From assembly GCA_052174455.1 (NCBI GenBank), contig JBQMRP010000004.1, forward strand, positions 434,001 to 498,000: a stretch of 64,000 nt of DNA, read 5' to 3'. This document shows positions 56,764 to 64,000 of the stretch, piece after piece. Numbering within the stretch: position 1 is the first letter of the stretch; every line of letters begins with the position of its first letter. The DNA comes from Arsenophonus sp052174455. Lineage in GTDB: Bacteria; Pseudomonadota; Gammaproteobacteria; Enterobacterales; Enterobacteriaceae. The notes under the pieces are model-generated. The model had not been told where the DNA came from. It was given only the letters and a program-made list of their open reading frames with translations, and ran no database searches. Made by a program: the position numbers and the translations under genes.

Positions 56764-57417
56764 CTAACTCGTTTTTTTGATAAATTGCTGACGATAGGTT
56801 ACCAGATTTTCAATAGTTATCACCGGCATATCATGTTGCCTAGCAAAGATAAGCACTTCTGGCATACGGGCCATAGTACCGTCGTCATTTGTTAACTCAC
56901 ATAAAACACCTGCTGGCTTAAAACCGGCTAAAGTTACCAAATCAATGGTAGCTTCAGTATGACCACGACGCTGTAACACACCACCTTCTTGGGCCCTCAA
57001 CGGAAAAACATGCCCAGGTCGATTAAGATCGGTTGGTTTTGCATTATCGGTGATTGCTTTACGAATAGTTATTATTCGATCACTGGCTGATACGCCGGTT
57101 GTAACACCTTCAGAAGCCTCGATAGTGATCGTAAATGCGGTTTGGAATTGACTTGAATTTTTTTTAACCATCATGGGTAACGCTAATTGTTTACGGCGTT
57201 CTTCCGTTATACAAAGACAAACAATTCCACTACCATGACGGATAGTTAATGCCATCTGTTCAACTGTCATAGTTTCAGCAGCAAAAATAATATCACCTTC
57301 ATTTTCACGGCCTTCGTCATCAAGTACCATAACACCTTTACCTTGACGTAAAGCCTCAATAGCACACTCTATACGTTTGATCGGATTACCATACGTGGAA
57401 AGTGACGTCTGATTCAT
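56764..57417 (-). CDS. ribB: 3,4-dihydroxy-2-butanone-4-phosphate synthase (RibB)
   Basis: Converts ribulose 5-phosphate to the four-carbon riboflavin precursor plus formate. Cytoplasmic, Mg-dependent. It has 217 residues, identical in length to Escherichia. Acidic metal and substrate loop VLDDEGRENEGDIIF is at about 31-45. Also conserved are RHGSGIVCLC, VTTGVSASDR, NRPGHVFPLRAQEGGVL and RRGHTEATIDL (Escherichia has RGGHTEA; the Gly-to-Arg change is at a variable position). The ATG at 57417 has GAGG about 7 nt upstream. An eroded FMN riboswitch lies 120 bp upstream, then IS256 copy 8. Intact. Pairs functionally with ribA in this window. Confidence 0.97.
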   Translation of the reverse strand: MNQTSLSTYGNPIKRIECAIEALRQGKGVMVLDDEGRENEGDIIFAAETMTVEQMALTIRHGSGIVCLCITEERRKQLALPMMVKKNSSQFQTAFTITIEASEGVTTGVSASDRIITIRKAITDNAKPTDLNRPGHVFPLRAQEGGVLQRRGHTEATIDLVTLAGFKPAGVLCELTNDDGTMARMPEVLIFARQHDMPVITIENLVTYRQQFIKKTS

Positions 57418-57536
57418 GGTAAAACCTCATCAATAAATACTAAATTACCAGAACCAGGGCAAGCTTGGGAGTATAAAAATCAATCTAGTATTTTAAAAAT
57501 CTGCACATAATTTACAGTTTTCAAAATTACAGATAT

Positions 57537-57695
57537 CCTTACTCTCTCCCATACGAACTATAATCGTAGGTTCTAGAATCTCACTGGATCTGCTGATTTC
57601 TACTACGTGTTGCTATAATGAAACGCTTGCGGGCTTGGTTATTAAATTAACAGAATAATATCAATGCCGGTTCTAATTTCGCTCTTATCTAAGAT
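57537..57695 (-). promoter_or_regulatory. FMN riboswitch (RFN element), eroded, upstream of ribB
   Basis: Read on the minus strand, conserved RFN landmarks appear in order: AGCCCGCAAGCG (about 57622-57634), TCAGCAGATCCAGTG (about 57583-57597) and ATGGGAGAGAGTAAGG (57537-57552). In enterobacteria this element senses FMN and shuts ribB. The 5' part (57655-57695) should contain AGGGCGGGG...CCCCACCGGC. It keeps only AAATT...ACCGGC and has lost the G/C-rich pairing. So the fold is probably damaged and ribB may be constitutive. Confidence 0.8.
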
Positions 57696-57891
57696 AAACA
57701 GCTAAACTATATCGTGAATATAATTCTGTAGCAATCAACAATAACAAATATATCATGAGATAATATTTTGATTTATAGAATAGTCAATTTAGTATTTAGG
57801 AGTTATTATTCTAATTTAAATTGATTGTTATCATTAAATTTAATAAAAATAATTTTGGGAAAATGTGCTAATTATTTTACGTATACTATTA

Positions 57892-59320
57892 AATGAGTTA
57901 TATCAATTTTTGATGCATGAGTTTTGGAAATTCTGGTGTGTATCCATTCTGATTAATTTTATGAATTATTTTAATAAAATATAGATAATATGTTATGAAA
58001 AGTCTGTCGATATAGCTATCTGAGAAACCAGATATTACCTCTAATTCATTATATGAATTCATCTGTAATGGTGAGTGTCAGGCAGGTGATTAGACACTGC
58101 TGTTAAGGCGGAGCTCAAAGCCATGCTAAGAGAAGATAAAAAATGATACCTTGTTTACAGATCTGATCTGTTGACCATAACGGTTATTTACTATAGCTAT
58201 TTTATAAATATATGGGTGTTATCGATGTTGAGACTAAAGTGCCTAAGGTCAGGAGATAAATCACAGCGGTAATGAAATATGTTTCAAGAGCTCATTGTTA
58301 CCGCTTTATTATTTGAAGCGTGTAAAAGTATAGAAAAGTTGCTACCATGGCCTACAGGTAAGATTATATCCACCACTGGTAATTTAATGAAGTCTTTTGG
58401 CTTTTAAGTAAAAAGCCCATACTCTTTTTTGCAGTATCATCAGTAGACTGAAACAGCAATCACTTGAATACCATTGCCAATAGTAGTTGCGTGATTTAAG
58501 TGATATGTATACATTTTTTCTTGACTAATAGAAAAACCGTACTTCCAGGAAGCTGATTGCATTTACCCTGCTGCTCATTATCGGCGGAGGCGCATGGATG
58601 TAAGGAGTTAATTAGGGTTGAAAATGCTTATCAAGAGTTAGAAAAAAAGCTGAGCTGAACTTCTCAATGGCTTACTACGAGCGCGTGACTTAATTGTATC
58701 TACTAGAATTCTTACGGAAGATGGGGTTTCCCTTAATTTTATAATATTATGGGAAAGATGTTATTGGGCACATATAGCACCAAAGCTATTAGATACACAA
58801 AACAGCATTCATGCTAAATTATTCAACAAAGGCATTCAAGGATCGAAAGTTAATGATGAGCTGTGTGAGGTCTCTCTACCAGAGAGACGCGATGACGCTA
58901 ATAAACCTTTTGATGTTTTATTGGTAGTGAGTTTCAGTAAATATCCTGCAGCAATGAAGAAGCTGGAGAAAGATTGAGAAGAATGGCTGCTATCTTATTC
59001 CTTCTTGTCAACGCATTAGTAGGCGTCAATAAGAATGATGAATCTAATTTGAATATCAGTTTTTGCGTGATAGTATTTAGGCTATGAAACTAACCCGCGA
59101 AGCACTGTGTGGTTCGAAAAAACAATTCTTTCAATGGCATTTGAGGCTACTCTCGTCTCCTTAGAAATCTAGAAGGAGCTTAGAGGGGTTTTTGATCTGT
59201 TTGATCCTGTGTTATGATAAAGAACGTCTAATTTAAGGATGAAGAATAGATTTATTAAGCATTAGTGTAACCTAACTTGATAATCACACATTAGATTTTC
59301 TAATAAACATATTAAATAAT
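57892..59320 (+). mobile_element. IS256-family element remnant, copy 8
   Basis: Full-length decayed copy. 'VETKVPKVRR' (family 'IEVKVPKVRD') is at about 58228-58258. 'KSYHGLQ' and 'FKxLKSF' pieces lie at about 58340-58400. 'AMKKLEKD' is at about 58950-58975, and 'RLWNTRELTREALC' (pieces; family 'LRSKLTRGALS') is at about 59080-59110. It separates the ribB riboswitch from ubiK. Inactive. Confidence 0.75.
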
Positions 59321-59357
59321 CTATAGATTATAATTTGTGATCTAGAAGGATATTGAG

Positions 59358-59615
59358 ATGGTTGATGTGAAAAAAATTGAACAAGTTGTTCGCCAAATAA
59401 AAGAGACCTTACCGGAAGAAATACTTAACTTAGGTGAAGATCTTGATAAAAAATTAAAGGGAGGATTACAGTACCAGTTAGAAAAATTTAATTTAGTCTC
59501 TCGTGAAGAATTTGATATTCAAACACAAGTTTTACTGAAAACCCGTGAAAAAATAGTACAAATGGAAAAACGTATTGAACAATTAGAAAAAAGGCTAGAT
59601 CATGAAAATGAATAA
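59358..59615 (+). CDS. ubiK: Ubiquinone biosynthesis accessory factor UbiK (YqiC)
   Basis: Small accessory protein that works with UbiJ in the soluble ubiquinone-synthesis complex for aerobic growth. It has 85 residues, about 11 shorter than Escherichia, lacking only the variable tail. MVDVKKIEQVVRQIKETLPE matches [20 protein letters not shown]. The core LVSREEFDIQTQVLLKTREK is nearly invariant. The C-terminal half forms a coiled coil (KIVQMEKRIEQLEKRL). AAGGA 6-7 nt before the ATG. Neighbour of ribB as in Escherichia, now separated by IS256 copy 8. Ends at a shared terminator with convergent hldE. Intact. Confidence 0.92.
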   Translation: MVDVKKIEQVVRQIKETLPEEILNLGEDLDKKLKGGLQYQLEKFNLVSREEFDIQTQVLLKTREKIVQMEKRIEQLEKRLDHENE

Positions 59616-59616
59616 T

Positions 59617-59656
59617 AAAATGCCACGATAAGTGGGGTATCGTGGCATTTATTTTT
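59617..59656. terminator. Rho-independent terminator shared by ubiK and hldE
   Basis: Perfect stem ATGCCACGATA (620-630) / TATCGTGGCAT (638-648) with a 7-nt loop. TTTATTTTTAT follows on the plus strand, and an A-rich stretch on the other side gives T's on the minus strand. It lies between the convergent stop codons of ubiK and hldE, so it can serve both. Confidence 0.85.
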
Positions 59657-59667
59657 ATCCAAAAATA

Positions 59668-61101
59668 TTAATTATTTTTTATAATGGTATTAATAATATT
59701 TGTTGTAGAGAGACCTGCTTCAAAATTAAGCACTTTAACTTTACCACCTGCTGCCAAGACCTCTTGGCTACCGGAAATATCTTCTGCCTTATAATCGCCA
59801 CCTTTGACTAATACATCAGTTGAAATTAATAGATCACTAATCAGGCGTTGAGGAGTATCCTCTTCAAAAGAAACCACCCAATCTACTGAACTTAGCGCTC
59901 CTAATACGCTCATACGTTGAGCCAATGGGTTAATAGGACGATCATCACCTTTTAATCGTTTAGTTGAATCATCACTATTTACAGCGACAATCAAGCGATC
60001 ACCTAACTTGCGGGCATTGGCTAAATAGATAACGTGACCAGCATGCAGGATATCAAAACAACCATTGGTTATCACAATCTTCTCTCCACGACTACGAGCA
60101 GCAGCAATTGCACGTTTTAGTTGTTGCTCATTCATCACACCAAAACCATCATCAGTTCGGTCATGAATAGCATTCTCTAGCTCAACAGATGATACAGTTG
60201 AAGCACCCAGTTTTCCAACTACAACTCCAGCAGCCGTATTAGCTAAAATACAAGCTTGATAAAAATCAAGCTGAGCCGCTAAAGCTGTTGCAAAAACAGC
60301 AATAACTGTGTCACCGGCTCCGGTAACATCATAAACTTCCTGTGATTGAGTCAGTAAGTGTAAAGGCGGTTTTTCGCGCTGCAGCAGTGTCATCCCTCTT
60401 TCTGAACGAGTGATCAGTAACCCCTTAAGATTAAGGGAATAAATTAATTTCATCCCTTTCTGTTTAATTTCGCTATTGTTATCACATTTACCAACAATGG
60501 CTTGAAATTCAGACATATTAGGGGTCAATAAAGTAGCTCCGCGATAACGTTCAAAATCATTACCTTTTGGATCAATAAGTACTGGTACTTGAGCAGCATT
60601 TGCTAATGCAATGATCTGCGAAATTTGCGCTAACGCACCTTTACCATAATCAGACAATATTAATACTTCAACACTTTGTAACAATTGCTCAATACGATCT
60701 AATAACGGTTTTATATTAACACTATCAAATCCTACTTCAGAATCTAGTCGAATAAGTTGTTGATTATGAGATATAATTCTTAGTTTAGAAATAGTAGGAT
60801 GAGTTGATAATGGAATAAAATCACAACATACATTGACTTGACTGAGTTTTTTAGTTAAAATTTTAGCATCATCATCAATACCAGTAAATCCTACAAGACG
60901 AACATTAGCGCCTAAAGCAGCAATATTCATGGCAACATTAGCCGCACCACCAGGCCGTTCTTCTTTCATTTCTACTTTAACGATTGGAACGGGCGCTTCT
61001 GGTGAAATTCGATTAGTTAATCCATACCAATAACGATCTAACATAATATCGCCGATTACTAAAATATTAGCCTGTTTAAAATCAGGGAGAATAATTTTCA
61101 T
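59668..61101 (-). CDS. hldE: Bifunctional heptose kinase/adenylyltransferase (HldE, RfaE)
   Basis: Makes ADP-heptose for the LPS inner core: phosphorylates heptose 7-phosphate at C1, then transfers AMP. The start at 61101 gives MKIILPDFKQANILVIGDIM, 477 residues, exactly the Escherichia length. An upstream in-frame ATG (61134) adds 11 residues without family support. GGAG lies 5-6 nt before 61101. Kinase domain (about 1-318) with RPGGAANVAMNIAALGA and the DVTGAGDTV anion hole. Nucleotidyltransferase domain (about 344-477) with NGCFDILHAGHVIYL (HxGH motif) and STTNII near the end. Intact. With lapA, lapB and lolE it implies that an outer membrane with heptose-containing LPS is maintained. Confidence 0.97.
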   Translation of the reverse strand: MKIILPDFKQANILVIGDIMLDRYWYGLTNRISPEAPVPIVKVEMKEERPGGAANVAMNIAALGANVRLVGFTGIDDDAKILTKKLSQVNVCCDFIPLSTHPTISKLRIISHNQQLIRLDSEVGFDSVNIKPLLDRIEQLLQSVEVLILSDYGKGALAQISQIIALANAAQVPVLIDPKGNDFERYRGATLLTPNMSEFQAIVGKCDNNSEIKQKGMKLIYSLNLKGLLITRSERGMTLLQREKPPLHLLTQSQEVYDVTGAGDTVIAVFATALAAQLDFYQACILANTAAGVVVGKLGASTVSSVELENAIHDRTDDGFGVMNEQQLKRAIAAARSRGEKIVITNGCFDILHAGHVIYLANARKLGDRLIVAVNSDDSTKRLKGDDRPINPLAQRMSVLGALSSVDWVVSFEEDTPQRLISDLLISTDVLVKGGDYKAEDISGSQEVLAAGGKVKVLNFEAGLSTTNIINTIIKNN

Positions 61102-61169
61102 CCAGACTCCAATTATAAATAAATTACCCAACAAAGATTACTAGCAATAGTAACATAGCAAAGTTTCTT

Positions 61170-62575
61170 AAAGAGTGAGTTATTAGAAAACATGGTATAT
61201 GATAGTTAAAATACGCTCCGCTCTGATGTTTTATGAACCCCCATTTCCACTTTTAAATTGACGTTGTTTATCACTAGGATCAGCAGATAAATTTCCTTAC
61301 CAGCTTTAGATTTTTCTGAGCAGACAGAATAGTTTAAATACCATTGAAATGGTTGTTTTTTTTGAACTAAACTTATTCGAAGATTAGCTTCATAGCCTTA
61401 CACCTTCGAGCAAAAGCTGATATCTAAATTATATTTATTGTTCTTATTGATCCCCAGTGTGCTGACTGGAAGAGATAAAGGTGCACAGGTATTCTTCTCA
61501 ATCTTTATCCAACTTCTTCATCGTTGCAGGATATGCTCGCTGAAACTCATTGCCAATAAAACATCAAGGAGTTTATTAGGAACATCACAATTCTCTGCTA
61601 GGTAAATCTCCCGCATCTCACTTTAACTTTCGCTTACATACCTTTATAGAATGAAATCAGCACATCAGTTATTTTATATTCAATAATATTGATATTAGGT
61701 GCTCGGGAATATCTTTACTATTTTCATTTAAAACCAAAGCACTATCTTTCGTAGAAAATCTAGAAGGTACGGTTAAGTAACGCGTTTCAGGCCATTAAGA
61801 GGTTAGGCCCAGTTTGCTTCTGACTCTCAATAATACTTTTGCGCGTAACAAGCTCCTTACGTCCATGCGTAGTGATGTTAATAATGAGCAGTATGTAAAG
61901 GCGATCAGCTTACTTCTGACCAGCACGGCTATATGGAATCAGTCTAGAAATAAACATAGCTTCGTGAATCGCTTAAATCAGGTAAGGAGCCATTGCCTGA
62001 TCTCTTCAAAATATTAGTATTTCAATATGTTAATGGGATTGGCAGATAAACCATGCGCTTTTTAACGAGAAAAACCTAGAGATTTTATTAAATCACTGGT
62101 GGATAATGCTTTACATATACAGCCATGGTAGCAAATCTTCTTCGTTTTTTACATGCTTTAGCTAAGACAGTAGCACAACTGAGTTGTTCAAGCATATTCT
62201 GTTACCATTACGGATCCAATAACCTTAAGCACTTTAATCTCAATATCGCTAATACCCGTCTTTCTAGGTTGACTATGGTAAATAACCGTTACAGATGACT
62301 GTTTGCTGCGCGTCAACAAGGCAGTGTTTATAGGTTATCGTGGTCCCCATGTTTGAGCTCTGATTTAACAGCCGGTGTCTATGAGCTTTCTGGCACTATT
62401 ACGGATGCGTTCATGCAAGAGATCAGAGGGGTATAACCTGTTTTTTCAGATTACCTCTAGGTAGACTTTTCATAGCATATCATTTCTTTGTTGTTAAAAT
62501 CATTAACGAAATCAATCAGCAACATACGCCATTCATCTCAAAAACTACATATACTAAAAATAAGTATAATTCTAA
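61170..62575 (-). mobile_element. IS256-family element remnant, copy 9
   Basis: Minus-strand full-length relic. 62228-62262 reads back as 'IGDIEIKVLKV' (family 'IGDIEVKVPKV'). 61800-62010 covers the 'SLMGRKELVTRKSIIESQ' region (family 'GRKELLAVEDGYRESEAS'). About 61490-61560 reads back as the 'KKLDKD' block. The right end near 62570 is AAGTATAATTC, like other IS256 ends. Inactive. Confidence 0.75.
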
Positions 62576-62869
62576 AAATATTCGCTGACGATAAAGGTTG
62601 ATAAATCAACTCTATACTGAATTTTTTTTCAGTAAACTAAACGATATAGGAACACAAAGGTTAAGAAAATTGATAATAGTAACAGCAGTTATCAGTTATT
62701 AGATTAGTTTTTCTATTCAATAACCTAATCTAATTGATAGCAGTGAACTTTTAATAAATTACTATACATATAAATAATGTATCAATTATTAGATTTTATA
62801 TAAGACATTAACATTTTGCGTAACTGATAAAAATATTACACAGGAAATACTCTAGGTGGTTTGCTAATC

Positions 62870-63220
62870 AATAATGGAGTTAGCGTTGATTTTATATTTG
62901 CTTGCTGAAATTAATAACGCATTGATTATAAAAATGTTGAAGTAATTCTAGATTTTTAATAAAACCTTCAGGCGTTTTAATGTCTTTAAATCGATTTTTT
63001 CTATAAATCATCTTTTACTTAAAAAGTATGAATTTCAAACTCAGTAGAAATTCCAGCACCAGTTTTAACACGACAATTTTTTATTTTTATTTTATCAATT
63101 AACTGTTTGTCTTGATAAAAAAGACAACAACGAAATCTTTGTCGGTGTAAATTTTTCTTTTTACGTAATTTTCTAAGACGACAATAAAATAGTACCATTG
63201 TAAGAGTATCCTTTTCATGC
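62870..63220 (-). pseudogene. cobB: cobB (sirtuin deacylase) 5' pseudogene
   Basis: NAD-dependent protein deacylase. Minus strand from about 63198 reads CRLRKLRKKKNLHRQRFRCC, then LFYQDKQL and VKTGAGISTEFEIHTF (family 'RLSRFRKNKRRLRERLRQR', 'FFRDKVV', 'VLTGAGISAESGIRTF'). After a stop it reads TPEGFIKNLELLQHFYN (family 'TPEGFDRDPELVQAFYN'). The catalytic half with the His and zinc cysteines is missing. In Escherichia the order is lolE-nagK-cobB; nagK has been deleted between the two. Confidence 0.85.
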
Positions 63221-63285
63221 TAAAAAAAATTATTTTTTAATTAAACAATCCCTGTTTTTAGATAACTACAGCAAAACAATAATTG

Positions 63286-64000
63286 TTATTTCCCACTTAA
63301 AATTCGCGCCGGATCTATTTTTGTTGCCCGTTTAGCTGGATACCAGCTAGCGAGTAAACTTAAGATTAATGTTGTTAACATCACATAAAATATATCGATA
63401 ATCTGGAGCTCAGAGGGTAAAAAATCAATAAAATAAACATCACCTGATAAAATAGGATGACTAATGATATTTTCTATATATTTAATAATAGTCGTTAAAT
63501 TTAGCGATATAAAAATCCCAATTAACATACCAATAAAACACCCAATCATCCCCGTTATTAATCCATACCATAAAAAAATAGCTCGAATAAAACCATCTTT
63601 AGCACCGAGTGTTCTCAACACTGCAATATCGGTTTTTTTATCTTTTACTGCCATCACTAGCGTAGAGATAATATTAAAACAGGCAACACCAATTACTAAA
63701 ATCATAGTAAGATACATTATGCCACGTACCATTTGAATATCGTTATACATGTAACCATAATCTGCTATCCAACTTTTAATAGTAACATAATGGCCAGTAT
63801 TAATGCCAGCATCATAAACTACTTTGTTAGCAGCAAAAACATCATTCACACTGATCTGAAAACCGGTAATACTATCACCATAGGATAAATATTGCTGTGC
63901 ATCTTGTAATGGTACTATTGCTAAATGATGATCTAACATACCATTTAATTTTAATATGCCAATAACTGTAACATTAATTCGATTTAGCTGTTGAATACCT
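63286..64000 (-). CDS. lolE: Lipoprotein-releasing system permease LolE (partial, runs off window)
   Basis: Inner-membrane FtsX-type permease of LolCDE, which extracts outer-membrane lipoproteins for transfer to LolA. The C-terminal 238 codons are present and open. MLDHHLAIVPLQDAQQYL matches LolE 'QLDHSFAMIPLADAQQYL'. Next come the periplasmic part and KSWIADYGYMYNDIQM. Three membrane segments follow (IMYLTMILVIGVACFNIIS, AIFLWYGLITGMIGCFIG, FYVMLTTLILSLLASWY). The VLRTLGAKDGFIRAIF coupling loop and a PARILSGK end are also present. LolE rather than LolC is chosen from these residues and the cobB neighbour. The 5' end lies beyond 64000. Appears functional. Confidence 0.95.
   Translation of the reverse strand, partial: GIQQLNRINVTVIGILKLNGMLDHHLAIVPLQDAQQYLSYGDSITGFQISVNDVFAANKVVYDAGINTGHYVTIKSWIADYGYMYNDIQMVRGIMYLTMILVIGVACFNIISTLVMAVKDKKTDIAVLRTLGAKDGFIRAIFLWYGLITGMIGCFIGMLIGIFISLNLTTIIKYIENIISHPILSGDVYFIDFLPSELQIIDIFYVMLTTLILSLLASWYPAKRATKIDPARILSGK

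Noticed and set aside
1..64000. CRISPR arrays or prophage
   Set aside because: Repeats are long dispersed IS copies, not short regular arrays. No phage structural, integrase or lysis genes could be recognised.

Overview
The window looks like chromosome from a host-restricted, genome-degrading member of the Enterobacterales, for example an insect co-obligate symbiont of the Serratia symbiotica type. The organism name is inference. The case rests on the following. Every recognisable protein is a close enterobacterial homologue. Relict gene orders follow the Escherichia/Serratia plan: uvrA/ssb, acnA-ribA-lapA-lapB-pyrF-yciH, rsxABCDGE-nth, upp/purM-purN, ribB/ubiK, and lolE-cobB with nagK missing. 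The DNA is very AT-rich. Only about ten intact or apparently intact genes occupy 64 kb. The rest is decayed insertion sequences and pseudogenes that can still be read residue by residue.

Layout. 1-7.5 kb holds nested remains of IS481, IS1595-type and IS91-type elements plus an unidentified decayed stretch. 7.8-14.4 kb is uvrA (-) and ssb (+), whose shared divergent control region has been blown open by an IS1595 that itself carries an IS91. 14.5-19.9 kb is decay, with IS481, IS1595 and IS256 remnants and one pristine orphan terminator. 19.9-20.9 kb is epmA. 21.3-28.6 kb is IS256/IS1595/IS91/IS481 debris and a scrap of acnA. 28.7-29.3 kb is ribA, directly abutted by an IS481 end. 32.2-33.7 kb is the intact lapA-lapB pair, followed by pyrF (split by IS256) and yciH pseudogenes to 36.2 kb. 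36.5-39.5 kb is an IS91 split by IS1595. 39.5-41.5 kb is a full-length rnb (RNase II) pseudogene. 41.65-47.3 kb is nth, with a single in-frame stop, and the complete rsxE-G-D-C-B-A operon decaying in place. 47.3-51.1 kb is IS91, IS481 and IS256. 51.1-53.4 kb holds upp, purM and purN pseudogenes. 53.5-55.9 kb is IS1595 and IS256. 56.8-57.7 kb is ribB with an eroded FMN riboswitch. 59.4-61.1 kb is ubiK and hldE, convergent around one shared terminator. 61.2-62.6 kb is IS256, then a cobB pseudogene. The window ends inside lolE.

How the genes work together. What survives points to DNA maintenance (uvrA, ssb), envelope and LPS upkeep (lapA, lapB, hldE, lolE), ubiquinone assembly (ubiK), EF-P modification (epmA) and both entry enzymes of riboflavin synthesis (ribA, ribB). 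Retained riboflavin genes would fit a nutritional symbiont. What has been lost here covers UMP synthesis (pyrF), purine synthesis (purM, purN), uracil salvage (upp), the Rnf/Rsx electron-transport complex, aconitase A, RNase II and a sirtuin deacylase.

IS coordinates are approximate. They come from aligning the copies to each other by eye and from decoded transposase residues. No IS copy appears able to make a full transposase. I did not find an undescribed biological system. The most interesting signals are the nested mobile-element fossils, the eroded riboswitch, and the snapshot of a whole operon at a uniform stage of decay with nth only one mutation into it.
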